Notes under the pieces: generated by a model
What the model was told of the DNA's origin: nothing
What the model saw: the letters and a program-made list of their open reading frames with translations, nothing else
Database searches by the model: none
Position numbers and translations under genes: made by a program
DNA from: Ramlibacter agri
GTDB lineage: Bacteria > Pseudomonadota > Gammaproteobacteria > Burkholderiales > Burkholderiaceae_C
Reading direction: 5' to 3'
DNA length: 64,000 nt
Assembly (NCBI RefSeq): GCF_012927085.1
Contig: NZ_JABBFX010000001.1
Coordinates: 2,728,001-2,792,000 of the forward strand
Shown here: positions 26,917-36,670 of the stretch, in pieces
Layout: each line of letters opens with the position of its first letter
Numbering within the stretch: the first letter of the stretch is position 1

Positions 26917-27127
26917 TGGCATGCCAGAACTCTTTGTAAATACACCAGAAGAGAGTTTCAGGGTTATTCCCAGGGTGCGGCTTGGCAGTCCGGACGAACG
27001 ATGCATGGCCTGTTTACCAGGGAGGAGCCGAAGTGCGGGCGAGCTGTAGGTGGCCGTCCCGGGTACCATGGGGATTGGCTAGTGAATACCCTAGTTTGGC
27101 ATGCAGGTAGAAATTGATTGCATGCCA
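26917..27127. promoter_or_regulatory. divergent control region with three GCATGC-centred operator candidates
   Basis: The 281 bases between the two divergent operons (26878-27158) contain TGGCATGCCA at 26917-26926 (perfect palindrome), TGGCATGCAG at 27097-27106 and TTGCATGCCA at 27118-27127. All share the core TGGCATGC or its complement. The last two are 21 bases apart centre to centre, two helical turns, just before the GntR gene; the first lies upstream of the acyl-CoA synthetase gene. They are good candidates for autoregulatory operators of the GntR/FCD regulator. Not tested. Confidence 0.6.
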
Positions 27128-27158
27128 CAAGCAAACTCAGATATATTCAGGACCGTTC

Positions 27159-27905
27159 ATGGAACACACTGTCTTGCCCGATCCGCAACTCGATGCCGAA
27201 GCGCCTGCCGGCGGCGACGAAGGCCGCCCGCGTGGCGGCCGCGCCGCCGAGATCCGCGGCGCGCTGCAGGAAGAAATCGAAACCGGCAAGCTGCCACCCG
27301 GCAGCCTGCTGGACGAGCGGGCGCTCGCCACGCGCTTCCAGGTTTCCCGCACGCCGGTGCGCGAGGCGCTGCAGCAGCTGGCCGCGCACAAGCTGGTGGT
27401 GATCGCGCCGCGCCAGGGCATCACCGTCGGGCGGCTTTCGATCAGTCGTGTGCGCGCCATCATGGAAGGCATCGGCGAGCTCGAGGCCACCTGCGCCAAG
27501 CTGGCCGCGCGCCGGGTCGACGACGAACTGCGCGGCAAGCTCGAAGCGGCGCTGCAGCAATGCCAGGACGCCGCAGTCGAAGGCGGCACCGAGGAATACG
27601 GCGCGGCCAACATCGCCTTCCACGACGTCATCTACAACGGCAGCCGCAACCCTTACCTGGCAGACCTGATCCGCAACGCGCGCCGCCAGATCCTGCGCTA
27701 CCGCATCCGCGACTTCGTCACCAAGGCGCAGATCAACCAGTCGCTGCAGGACCACCGCAAGATCGCCCGCGCCATCGAGGATGGCGACGAGGCACTGTCC
27801 GCACAGCTGATGCTGCTGCACGTGCCTTCCGGTTCCACCGGCTTTTCCGAGTTTCTCGCCCGCATCCCCATGCACCTCTTCGAGGCCGAACCAGGCGACG
27901 CCTGA
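27159..27905 (+). CDS. GntR-family transcriptional regulator, FCD (FadR) subfamily
   Basis: A 248-residue regulator. The winged helix occupies about residues 28-95 with LPPGSLLDERALATRFQVSRTPVREALQQLAAHKLV, a textbook GntR recognition motif. The C-terminal all-helical FCD ligand domain has NIAFHDVIYNGSRNPYL, typical of FadR-type ligand binding near a metal site. I use the ATG at 27159; a TTG at 27114 would overlap the operator candidate. It sits between the two arms of the island and heads the rightward operon, so it most likely controls both arms in response to a pathway acid or CoA ester. Confidence 0.92.
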   Translation: MEHTVLPDPQLDAEAPAGGDEGRPRGGRAAEIRGALQEEIETGKLPPGSLLDERALATRFQVSRTPVREALQQLAAHKLVVIAPRQGITVGRLSISRVRAIMEGIGELEATCAKLAARRVDDELRGKLEAALQQCQDAAVEGGTEEYGAANIAFHDVIYNGSRNPYLADLIRNARRQILRYRIRDFVTKAQINQSLQDHRKIARAIEDGDEALSAQLMLLHVPSGSTGFSEFLARIPMHLFEAEPGDA

Positions 27906-27932
27906 GCGGCCTCGCCTGAAGAAAGTCCCTCC

Positions 27933-28325
27933 ATGTCCACAACCCGCCCGCCCCGCTCGATCAACGTCCCCGGCGCCTCGCACAAGGCGCCCATCCCGGC
28001 GGCGGCAAGGGTAGGCAACGTGATCTGCACGTCCGCGGTGTCCGGCAAGGACCCGGCCAGCGGCAAGCTGCCGGACGACATCGCCAGCCAGGCGCGCAAC
28101 ACCTTCGCCAACCTGCGCGCGGTGCTGCAGGCCGGCGGCGGCTCGCTGGACGACGTGGTGAAGCTCGCGGTGACGATCAAGGACGAAGCGGTGCGCGAAG
28201 CCGTCAATGCCGAATGGCAGGCGGCCTTTCCCGATCCCCAGGACCGGCCGGCGCGGCACATCGTGCTGCACGACCTGCAGCACGGCATGTGGCTGCAGGT
28301 CGAGGCCATGGCCGTCCTGCGCTAG
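27933..28325 (+). CDS. RidA family protein
   Basis: A 130-residue protein of the RidA/YjgF/UK114 family, which removes reactive enamines and imines or acts as a chorismatase-like or other hydrolase. Seen are NVICTSAVSGKDPASGKLPDDIASQARNTFANLRAVLQAGGGSLDDVVKLAVTI with the normal trimer interface residues, and the C-terminal RPARHIVLHDL Arg where RidA has its catalytic Arg. The N-terminal 30 residues are longer than in core RidA. Inside a catabolic operon it more probably processes a pathway intermediate than general enamines. Confidence 0.9.
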   Translation: MSTTRPPRSINVPGASHKAPIPAAARVGNVICTSAVSGKDPASGKLPDDIASQARNTFANLRAVLQAGGGSLDDVVKLAVTIKDEAVREAVNAEWQAAFPDPQDRPARHIVLHDLQHGMWLQVEAMAVLR

Positions 28326-28357
28326 CCCGCCACCCCTTCCCAACGGAGACCAAGTCC

Positions 28358-29359
28358 ATGATCATCGATTCGCACGCCCACATCGTCATGCCGCCGGAAA
28401 GCTTCCGGTTCATGGCGGAACTGGTGGGCGGCCGCGCCAACCCGAACACATTGCCGAAGATTCCGGAAGCCTCGGTGCGCAAGGTCGCCGAGGAGCTGGT
28501 GCACAGCATGGACAAGGTGGGCACCGACGTGCAGTTCATCTCGCCGCGTCCCTACCTGCAGATGCACTCGGTGAAGCCGGGCAAGGTGGCGCAGCTGTGG
28601 TCGCGGCACTGCAACGACCTCATCGCGCAGTTCGTGCAGATGTTCCCGGACCGCTTCCGCGGCGTCGCCGGCCTGCCGCAGTACATGGACGAAGCGCTGG
28701 AGCTGCGCGCCATCCCCGAGCTGCGCCGTTGCGTCAGCGAATACGGCTTCGTCGGCTGTCTGGTCAACCCGGACCCCACCGAGGGCCTGGGCGATCCGCC
28801 CGGCCTGGGCGACCCCTACTGGCATCCGCTGTACCAGGCGATGACCGAACTGGACGTGCCGGGCCTGATCCACTCCGCTGGCAGTTGCAGCGCGCGCGAG
28901 TCGTACACGCTGAAGTTCATCAACGAGGAAAGCATCGCCGTCGTCTCGCTGCTGCAGGCGAAGGTGTTCGACACCTTCCCGAACCTGAAGATCGTGGTTG
29001 CGCATGCGGGCGGCGCCATCCCCTACCAGATGGGGCGCTTCCGCGCGTGGAACGTGCGCAAGGGCGAGCAGGAGACCTTCGACCAGCAGGTGCGCAAGCT
29101 CTATTACGACACCTGCAACTACAGCACCGAAGCCATCGAGCTGCTGTGCAAGGTGGTGGGCACCGAGCGCGTGCTGTTCGGCACCGAGAAGCCCGGCACC
29201 GGCAGCGCGCGCGATCCGCTGTCGGGCCGCGACTTCGACGACATGAAGCCGGTGATCGAAGGCATCGAGTGGCTGTCCGCCGCGCAGAAGAAGGACATCT
29301 TCGAGTGCAACTGCCGCCGCGTGTACAGCCGCGCGTTCCGCACCGACGAACAGTGCTGA
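28358..29359 (+). CDS. LigJ-like amidohydrolase-superfamily hydratase (4-oxalomesaconate hydratase-like)
   Basis: A 333-residue protein of the amidohydrolase superfamily. MIIDSHAHI carries the first HxH metal pair. GTDVQFISPRPYLQMHSVKP, SYTLKFINEESIA and VVAHAGGAIPYQMGRF closely match what I recall of LigJ from Sphingobium, and RVLFGTEKPGTGSARDP fits the C-terminal active-site region. LigJ hydrates 4-oxalomesaconate to 4-carboxy-4-hydroxy-2-oxoadipate, which RraA-type aldolases then split. Alternatives are ACMSD or gamma-resorcylate decarboxylase relatives, but the segments above favour LigJ. A GGAGA site precedes the ATG. Confidence 0.8.
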   Translation: MIIDSHAHIVMPPESFRFMAELVGGRANPNTLPKIPEASVRKVAEELVHSMDKVGTDVQFISPRPYLQMHSVKPGKVAQLWSRHCNDLIAQFVQMFPDRFRGVAGLPQYMDEALELRAIPELRRCVSEYGFVGCLVNPDPTEGLGDPPGLGDPYWHPLYQAMTELDVPGLIHSAGSCSARESYTLKFINEESIAVVSLLQAKVFDTFPNLKIVVAHAGGAIPYQMGRFRAWNVRKGEQETFDQQVRKLYYDTCNYSTEAIELLCKVVGTERVLFGTEKPGTGSARDPLSGRDFDDMKPVIEGIEWLSAAQKKDIFECNCRRVYSRAFRTDEQC

Positions 29360-29372
29360 AGGGAGCGTCACC

Positions 29373-30608
29373 ATGGCGATGACCAAGGAGGAGAACGAAC
29401 TCCTCACGCGCGTCGAGAACGGCGCGCCCATGGGCGAGATGATCCGCCAGCATTACTGGCTGCCGGCGGTGCCCGCGAGCAAGCTGGAGGCCGACGGCGC
29501 GCCGGTCCGCGTGCGGCTCCTGGGCAAGAACTACGTCGCCTTCCGCGCCACCGATGGCTCGGTGGGCGTGCTCGACGAGCAGTGCCCGCACCGCCGCGCC
29601 TCGCTGGCCCTGGCCGGCAACGGCGAGAACGGCCTGCGCTGCATCTACCACGGCTGGAAGCTGAACGTGAAGGGCGAAGTGGTCGAGGCGCCCAACCACA
29701 CCGGCAACCAGGAAGGCTTCTGCAGCAAGGTGCGCGTGAACCGCTACACCACCGTGGACCGCGGCGGCATCGTCTGGGTCTGGCTGGGCCAGGGCGAGAA
29801 GGCGCCGCCGTTCCCCGAACTGCCCTTCATCGACTTGCCGGCCGACCAGCGCTCCGTCACCAGCGTGGAAGTGCCGACCAACTGGGTGCAGGCGGTGGAG
29901 GCGTCGATGGACTCCTCGCACGTCGGCGTGCTGCACGAGTCCACGACGCAGATCACCGCCGGCGGCGGCAACGAGCGCATGCTGATGGCCAAGGCGCTCG
30001 CGCCGAAGCTGGAGTTCGAGGACCGGCCCTATGGCTACCGCTACGCTGCCTTGCGCGCGCTGCCGGACGACCAGGTCTACGCGCGCGTCAACAACTTCGT
30101 GATGCCTTGGTACGGCCTCATCTGCCCGCCGGATGCCAACGGGCCGACCACGGTGTTCTTCTCGACGCCGGTGGACGACGTGACGCACCGCGCCTGGTTC
30201 GTGCAGTTCAACCCCAAGCGGCCGCTGGGCATGACCATCATGTCGGCGTCGCCGGACGTGTGGAACTTCCCGCCGCTGCCGCCCGGCGATGCCAAGGACA
30301 ACTGGGGCCAGAACCGCGACCTGATGCGGCGCGGGCACAAGACCGGTTTCCCGCAGCACCTGGGCACCGAGGACTTCGCGATGTTCATCAGCCAGGGCCC
30401 CATCTACGACCGCAGCGAGGAGCAGCTGTGCTCCGCCGACGGCGCGGTGATGCGCGTGCGCGCGCTGCTGCTGCGCGCCGCCCGCGAGTTCATCGACGGC
30501 AAGACGCCGGCGCTGGCGGACAACCCGCAGCTGGATTACCGCGCGATCCGATCGGTGGGCGGCGTGATCGCAACCGGCGCCAACTGGCGCACCCTGGCCG
30601 ACCAATGA
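29373..30608 (+). CDS. Rieske [2Fe-2S] aromatic oxygenase (phthalate 4,5-dioxygenase-like)
   Basis: A 411-residue oxygenase subunit. The Rieske domain shows CPHRRASL and CIYHGWK (about residues 71-93). The catalytic domain has NWVQAVEASMDSSHVGVLHES near residue 170, with the Asp and two His that bind the mononuclear iron. This is the phthalate-4,5-dioxygenase / carbazole-type alpha3 group. No reductase gene is beside it, so it must borrow one, for instance that encoded at 2167. It probably hydroxylates the ring before the extradiol enzyme acts. Thirteen bases separate it from the LigJ-like gene. Confidence 0.92.
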   Translation: MAMTKEENELLTRVENGAPMGEMIRQHYWLPAVPASKLEADGAPVRVRLLGKNYVAFRATDGSVGVLDEQCPHRRASLALAGNGENGLRCIYHGWKLNVKGEVVEAPNHTGNQEGFCSKVRVNRYTTVDRGGIVWVWLGQGEKAPPFPELPFIDLPADQRSVTSVEVPTNWVQAVEASMDSSHVGVLHESTTQITAGGGNERMLMAKALAPKLEFEDRPYGYRYAALRALPDDQVYARVNNFVMPWYGLICPPDANGPTTVFFSTPVDDVTHRAWFVQFNPKRPLGMTIMSASPDVWNFPPLPPGDAKDNWGQNRDLMRRGHKTGFPQHLGTEDFAMFISQGPIYDRSEEQLCSADGAVMRVRALLLRAAREFIDGKTPALADNPQLDYRAIRSVGGVIATGANWRTLADQ

Positions 30609-30659
30609 CGGACAGCGGCGCGCAGACGCCGCCTCCGCTACCTCTCTAGGAGACAAGCA

Positions 30660-31625
30660 ATGACGTTCAGCCGCCGGCAGCTGCTCGCTGCCGCCGTCGC
30701 CCTGCCGGCGCTTGCGCGCGCCCAGGGCAAGCCCGCCATCCGCGTGCTGGTGGGCTTCCCGCCCGGGGGCGCCACCGATGCGATCGCGCGCGCCGTGGTC
30801 GACCGGCTGCCGGCCCTGCTGGGCCAGCCGGTCATCATCGACAACCGGCCCGGTGCCGGCGGCCGGATTGCGGCCGATGCGGTGCTGAACGCGCCGGCCG
30901 ACGGCCTCACCTACATGATCGCGCCCAACGCGACGCCCACCTTCCTGATGCTGGTGCCGCCGTCGCAGGTGCGCTGGAACATCCTGAAGGACTTCGTGCC
31001 GGTGGCGGGCATCGCGTCCTACCCGCTCGGCATGGGCGTGGCGATGAACGTGCCCGCGAAGACCGCGCCGGAATTCATCGAATGGGTGCGCCGCAATCCG
31101 GGCAAGGCCACGGTGGGCAGCCCGGGCATGGGCGGCCAGAACGCCTTCCTCGCGGTGCAGCTGGCGACCACCGCGAAGATCGACCTGCCGGTGACGCCCT
31201 ACAAGGGCTCGCCGCCGATGATCACCGACCTGGTGGGCGGCCATCTCGCCTCCGCCATCAGCCTGATGGACGGATTGATGGCGCACCACCGTGCCGGCCG
31301 GGTGCGCGCCATCGGCATCTTCACGCCGGAGCGCTCGCCGCTGATGCCGGACATCCCCACCTTCGCCGAGCAGGGCATCCCGGTCAGCTCCGGCGAGGCC
31401 TGGACGGCGATGTGGGCGCGCGCCGGCACGCCCGCCGCCGAAGTGCAGCGGGTGCAGGCCGCCGTGCAGCAGGTGTTGAAGATGCCGCCGGTGCAGGAGC
31501 TGATGGCGAAGAGCCTCTGGGTCTCGGCCCGCTTCCGCGACGGCGCGGAGACGGCGGCCTTGCAGCGCGCCGAACTGGAGCACTGGGAGCCGATCATCAA
31601 GGCATCGGGCTTCAAGGCGGAATGA
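30660..31625 (+). CDS. Bug/TctC-family substrate receptor
   Basis: A 321-residue periplasmic receptor. The N-terminus MTFSRRQLLAAAVALPALARA has a twin-arginine-like start (SRRQLLAA). The mature protein has LVGFPPGGATDAIARAVVDRL and IDNRPGAGGRIAADAVL. It resembles the receptor of the leftward operon at 21463. The gene has a good AGGAGA site and sits between the Rieske oxygenase and the hydratase, so its ligand is presumably the pathway substrate or a close relative. No TctAB partners are present. Confidence 0.93.
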   Translation: MTFSRRQLLAAAVALPALARAQGKPAIRVLVGFPPGGATDAIARAVVDRLPALLGQPVIIDNRPGAGGRIAADAVLNAPADGLTYMIAPNATPTFLMLVPPSQVRWNILKDFVPVAGIASYPLGMGVAMNVPAKTAPEFIEWVRRNPGKATVGSPGMGGQNAFLAVQLATTAKIDLPVTPYKGSPPMITDLVGGHLASAISLMDGLMAHHRAGRVRAIGIFTPERSPLMPDIPTFAEQGIPVSSGEAWTAMWARAGTPAAEVQRVQAAVQQVLKMPPVQELMAKSLWVSARFRDGAETAALQRAELEHWEPIIKASGFKAE

Positions 31626-31626
31626 A

Positions 31627-32411
31627 ATGAACGACTCACTCGTCACCTACGAACTCGATGGCGCGATCGCGCTGATCGGCCTGAACCGTCCCGACAAGCG
31701 CAATGCGATCAGCGACGCCGTCATCGACGCGTTGCGCGCGGCGGTGTTGCGCGCCCACGAGGAGGCCGACGTCGCCGTCCTCTTCGGGCATGGCAGCAAT
31801 TTCTGCGCGGGCCTGGACCTGGCGGAGGCGCTGGCCCGGGCCACCGGCCAGGTCAAGCCGCCGCGCAAGCGCCGGCGCCACAACTGGCACGAGGTGTTCG
31901 ACCTCATCGCCCGCGGACCGATCCCCTTCGTCGCGGCGCTGCATGGTGCGGTGGTCGGCGGCGGGCTGGAGCTGGCGACCGCCGCCCACCTGCGCGTCGG
32001 CGACGAGACCGCGCTGTTCGGCCTGCCCGAAGGCCAGCGCGGCATCTTCGTCGGCGGCGGCGGCACCGTGCGCATCCAGCGCGTGGTGGGAACGACCGTG
32101 ATGATGGACATGATGCTCACCGGCCGCCTGCTCGGCGCCGCCGAGGGTCTGCAGGAACACATCGTGCGCTACGTGGTTCCCGCGGGCCAGGCCCTGGCCA
32201 AAGCGCGCGAACTGGCGGCGCGCGTGGCGAAGAACAGCGTGGAGACCAACTGGATGATCATCAACGTGCTGCCGCGCGTGAACGACCTGTCGCACGACGA
32301 CGGCCTGTTCCTGGAGCAGCTCAACTCCGCGCGCGCCCGGCCGCCGGAGGCCGAACAGCGCCTGCGCGAATTCGTGGACGGCAAGGCCAAGCGCTTGCAG
32401 GAGAACCAGGC

Positions 32412-32415
<4 letters not shown>
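31627..32415 (+). CDS. enoyl-CoA hydratase/isomerase family protein
   Basis: A 262-residue crotonase. GLNRPDKRNAISDAVIDALR, FGHGSNFCAGLDLAEAL (oxyanion hole) and ALHGAVVGGGLELATAAHLRVGDE with FGLPEGQRGIFVGGGGTVRIQRVVG are visible; the Glu in LPEGQRG is where hydratases hold a catalytic glutamate. It starts one base after the Bug receptor stop and overlaps the dehydrogenase start (ATGA). With that dehydrogenase it acts as a split version of a FadB-type hydratase/dehydrogenase. Confidence 0.92.
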
Positions 32416-33764
<1,349 letters not shown>

Positions 33765-33774
33765 AGGAGGGCAC

Positions 33775-34554
33775 ATGGACCTGGGCATCGCCGGCCGCAA
33801 GGCCATCGTCTGCGCGTCCTCGCAAGGCCTCGGCTACGCCTGCGCCCTGGCACTGGCGCAGGAGGGCTGCGAGGTGTTCATCAACGGCCGCGACGAGCAG
33901 AAGCTCGCGCAGGCGCGCCTTGCCTTGCACGAAGCTACTGGTGCCATGGTGCATGCGGTGCGGGCCGACCTGGACACGGATGCCGGCCGCGCGACGCTGC
34001 TCGCGGCCTGCCCGGCGCCCGACATCCTGGTGAACAACAACGCCGGTCCACCGCCGGGCAAGCTGGAAGACTGGGACCACGCCACCTGGCTGGCCGCGCT
34101 GGAAAGCAACCTGCTCGCGGCGGCGCTGCTGCTGCGCGAGGTGCTGCCCGGCATGCGGGCGCGGGGCTTCGGCCGCGTTGTCAACATCACGTCGGCGATG
34201 GTGAAGACGCCGCATGCCGCCATGGGCCTGTCCACCGCCGCCCGGGCCGGCCTGACGGCGCTGTCGCGGGCGCTGGCGCGCGAGGCGATCGTGGACAACG
34301 TGACGATCAACAACCTGCTGCCCGAGCGTTTCGACACCGCCCGCCAGGAATTCATGGCGCAGCGGCTGATGCGCGAGCAGGGCATCGTCCGCGAGGCCGC
34401 GCGCCAGCAGATTGCCGACACGGTGCCGGCCCGGCGCTTCGGCCAGCCGCGCGAGTTCGGCGCCGCCTGCGCTTTCCTCTGCGCCGACCTGTCCGGGTTC
34501 ATGACCGGGCAGAACCTGCAGCTGGATGGGGGCGCGTATACGGCGCTGGTCTGA
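33775..34554 (+). CDS. atypical short-chain dehydrogenase/reductase family protein
   Basis: A 259-residue Rossmann protein of SDR type. The N-terminus AIVCASSQGLGYACALALAQEG is the cofactor-binding loop and PDILVNNNAG is the NNAG motif. The catalytic Ser is present in VNITSAM, but 13 residues later the expected YxxxK reads STAAR, so Tyr becomes Ser and Lys becomes Arg. Normal SDR oxidoreductase chemistry therefore looks impaired. It ends with SGFMTGQNLQLDGGAY as usual. Last gene of the rightward operon, ten bases after the 3-hydroxyacyl-CoA dehydrogenase. Role unclear. Confidence 0.85.
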   Translation: MDLGIAGRKAIVCASSQGLGYACALALAQEGCEVFINGRDEQKLAQARLALHEATGAMVHAVRADLDTDAGRATLLAACPAPDILVNNNAGPPPGKLEDWDHATWLAALESNLLAAALLLREVLPGMRARGFGRVVNITSAMVKTPHAAMGLSTAARAGLTALSRALAREAIVDNVTINNLLPERFDTARQEFMAQRLMREQGIVREAARQQIADTVPARRFGQPREFGAACAFLCADLSGFMTGQNLQLDGGAYTALV

Positions 34555-34560
34555 GGGCGG

Positions 34561-34595
34561 CCCTCACCCCAGCCATCTTCCAGAGGGAGAGGGAG
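34561..34595. repeat. REP-like intergenic CTCACCCC/GAGGGAGAGGG element
   Basis: Between the convergent SDR and HD-GYP genes lies a short imperfect inverted repeat, with CCCTCACCCC at the left and GAGGGAGAGGG at the right. Sequences of this type are widely scattered between genes in Betaproteobacteria. It could fold into a hairpin and help end both transcripts; there is no T-run, so a strong intrinsic terminator is not supported. Confidence 0.4.
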
Positions 34596-34607
34596 CAACA
34601 GCCCGGC

Positions 34608-36542
34608 CTACACGCGTGCGTCCACCTCTTCGACCAGCGGCGTGGCCGGCACCGCCAGGGGTACCTGTGGCCCTTCCTCGGTGCGGATCGCCGCGATCAC
34701 CGGGATCGCGGCCAGCACCACCGTTTCGTCGCCAGAAGGCGCCGCCACGGGCGCCGGCGTGGCGATGGCCTCGTCGCCGATGCCGTCCAGCAGCATGCCC
34801 GGGTCGACCTCGTCCACCTGCTCCGGCTGCAAGTACTGCTGCGCGTAGTCGCTGTACACGCCGGAGGCGACGAACAGGCGGAACAGGTCGGCGTCGATGT
34901 GCCTGTCCTTCACCATGAAGCGCATGATGCGCAGCGCGTCCGACACCTTCTTCGGCGGCTTGTAAGGGCGGTCGGCTGCGGTGAGAGCCTCGAAGATGTC
35001 GGCGATGGCCATCACCCGCGCCGGGATCGACATCTGCTCGCCCTTCAGGCCGCGCGGGTAGCCGGTGCCGTCCATCTTCTCGTGGTGGCCGCCGGCGTAT
35101 TCGGGCACGCGCCGCAGGTGGCGCGGCCAGGGCAGCGACTCCAGCATCACGATGGTCTGCGCCATGTGCTCGTTGATGCGGTAGCGGTCCTCCTCGGTCA
35201 AGGTGCCGCGGGCGACCGACAGGTTGTACAGCTCGCCCAGGTTGGCCTCGCGCTCCGGCGCCTTCGCCTGGAAGCCCCACGGGTTGCCCTCGGTACACAG
35301 GCGCAGGCCCACGCGCGGGCTGATGTGGTGGTAGCGGTCTTCCAGCAGCCTTTCCCGCGCCGGCAGCGGCCGCTCCGGGATGGCGTCGCGCCGCTTCTGC
35401 TCGGCGTACGAGATGCCCACGCGGTTGGACAGCGTGCGGGTCCAGGTGCGTTCGGCGATGCGTTGCAGGCGCCCGATCTTCTCCGGCGCCATCGCCTCGC
35501 CGCCGACGTTGCACTCGCCGACGAAGGCGAACTCCTCGTCCAGCACGGTGCATTGGCGCTCATAGTCGGCGCGCAGTTGCGCCAGGTCACCGCCGGCCAG
35601 CTGGCCTTTCAGCATCGCGATCTCGGCGTCGCGCTTGAGCACCTCGAAGCGCATGCGCACCTCGTGGATGCGGTCGTAGATGCATTCCAGCTTGGTCGCC
35701 TTGTCGACGATGTGCTCGGGCGTGATCACCTTGCCGCAGTCGTGCAGCCAGGCCGCCACGCGCAGCTCGTACCACTCCTCGGGCGTCAGGTCGAAGCCGG
35801 CGAAGGGGCCGTCCAGCGAATCGCAGACGGCCTTCACGAGCATCTCGGTGAGCACGGGCACGCGCTGGCAGTGGCCGCCGGTGTAGGGCGACTTCATGTC
35901 GATGGCCGCCGCGATGACGCCGATGAAGGAATCCAGCAGGTGCTTCAGCTCCTCGATGAGGATGCGGTTGTCGATCGACACCGCCGCCTGCGAGGCGAGG
36001 GCGCTCACCATCGGCACGATGGCGGCGTCGAAGGGAACGACCTGGCCTTCGCTGTCCTTGGCGTTGATCAACTGCAGCACGCCGATGACCATGCCGTTGT
36101 GGTTCTTCAGCGGCACGGTCAGGAAGGACTGGGAGCGGTAGTGCAGGCGCCTGTCGAATTCGACGGTGCCGGAGAAGTCGAGGTGTTCCGTGCGGCTGTA
36201 GGCGTCGGCGATGTTGACGATCTCGCCGGTGATGGCGCAGTACGCCGCCACGTGCTTCATGTTGGGCCCGCCGTTGGCCGCGACCAGCGGCACCGGCGGC
36301 AGGTCGATTGCCAGGCCCGTGGTGCCGCCCTTGGCGATGCCCAGCGAGTCGTTGCGCACGATCTGGAACGTGAGCTCCTTGCCCTGGTTCTTCAGGTAGA
36401 GCGTGCCGGCATCCGCGTTGGTGAAGGCCTTGGCCTCCAGCAGGATGCGCTCGCGCAGCCGCGCGGGATCGCGTTCGGCGGACAGTGCGATCCCGATCTC
36501 GATCAGCTCGCGGTAGGCGTCGGCGGTGCTCTGGTGCTCCAT
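34608..36542 (-). CDS. GAF / HD-GYP domain protein with long insertion
   Basis: A 644-residue cytoplasmic signalling protein. Residues 1-190 are a GAF sensor domain. The HD part shows GGHCQRVPVLTEML near 222-235 and the HD pair in LHDCGK (His267, Asp268). The GYP part, HHEKMDGTGYP, is only at residues 486-496. Normal HD-GYP proteins have about 60-70 residues between these motifs; here there are about 220, including a probable coiled coil (300-340) and a block rich in basic residues. HD-GYP enzymes hydrolyse cyclic di-GMP. Metal-binding residues I can see are kept, so activity is likely. The C-terminal 70 residues are low-complexity Ala/Pro/Val. Confidence 0.85.
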   Translation of the reverse strand: MEHQSTADAYRELIEIGIALSAERDPARLRERILLEAKAFTNADAGTLYLKNQGKELTFQIVRNDSLGIAKGGTTGLAIDLPPVPLVAANGGPNMKHVAAYCAITGEIVNIADAYSRTEHLDFSGTVEFDRRLHYRSQSFLTVPLKNHNGMVIGVLQLINAKDSEGQVVPFDAAIVPMVSALASQAAVSIDNRILIEELKHLLDSFIGVIAAAIDMKSPYTGGHCQRVPVLTEMLVKAVCDSLDGPFAGFDLTPEEWYELRVAAWLHDCGKVITPEHIVDKATKLECIYDRIHEVRMRFEVLKRDAEIAMLKGQLAGGDLAQLRADYERQCTVLDEEFAFVGECNVGGEAMAPEKIGRLQRIAERTWTRTLSNRVGISYAEQKRRDAIPERPLPARERLLEDRYHHISPRVGLRLCTEGNPWGFQAKAPEREANLGELYNLSVARGTLTEEDRYRINEHMAQTIVMLESLPWPRHLRRVPEYAGGHHEKMDGTGYPRGLKGEQMSIPARVMAIADIFEALTAADRPYKPPKKVSDALRIMRFMVKDRHIDADLFRLFVASGVYSDYAQQYLQPEQVDEVDPGMLLDGIGDEAIATPAPVAAPSGDETVVLAAIPVIAAIRTEEGPQVPLAVPATPLVEEVDARV

Positions 36543-36670
36543 GGGGGCAACCCTCCCTGCAGGGAAAAGCTTACTCCCGGTTGCGGCGTGTGAATGGCTG
36601 CCGAGCCAGCGAGCGCCGAGCTTGCCGGCGTGAGGAATTCACGCAGGAAGCTCCAGCCCCGCCGGACGGT

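Noticed and set aside
26878..27069. Upstream in-frame extension of the acyl-CoA synthetase gene
   Set aside because: The extra residues have no CoA-binding homology and would place coding sequence across the operator candidates.
27114..27158. TTG start for the GntR gene
   Set aside because: It overlaps the TTGCATGCCA site and gives residues without homology; the ATG at 27159 fits the family start.
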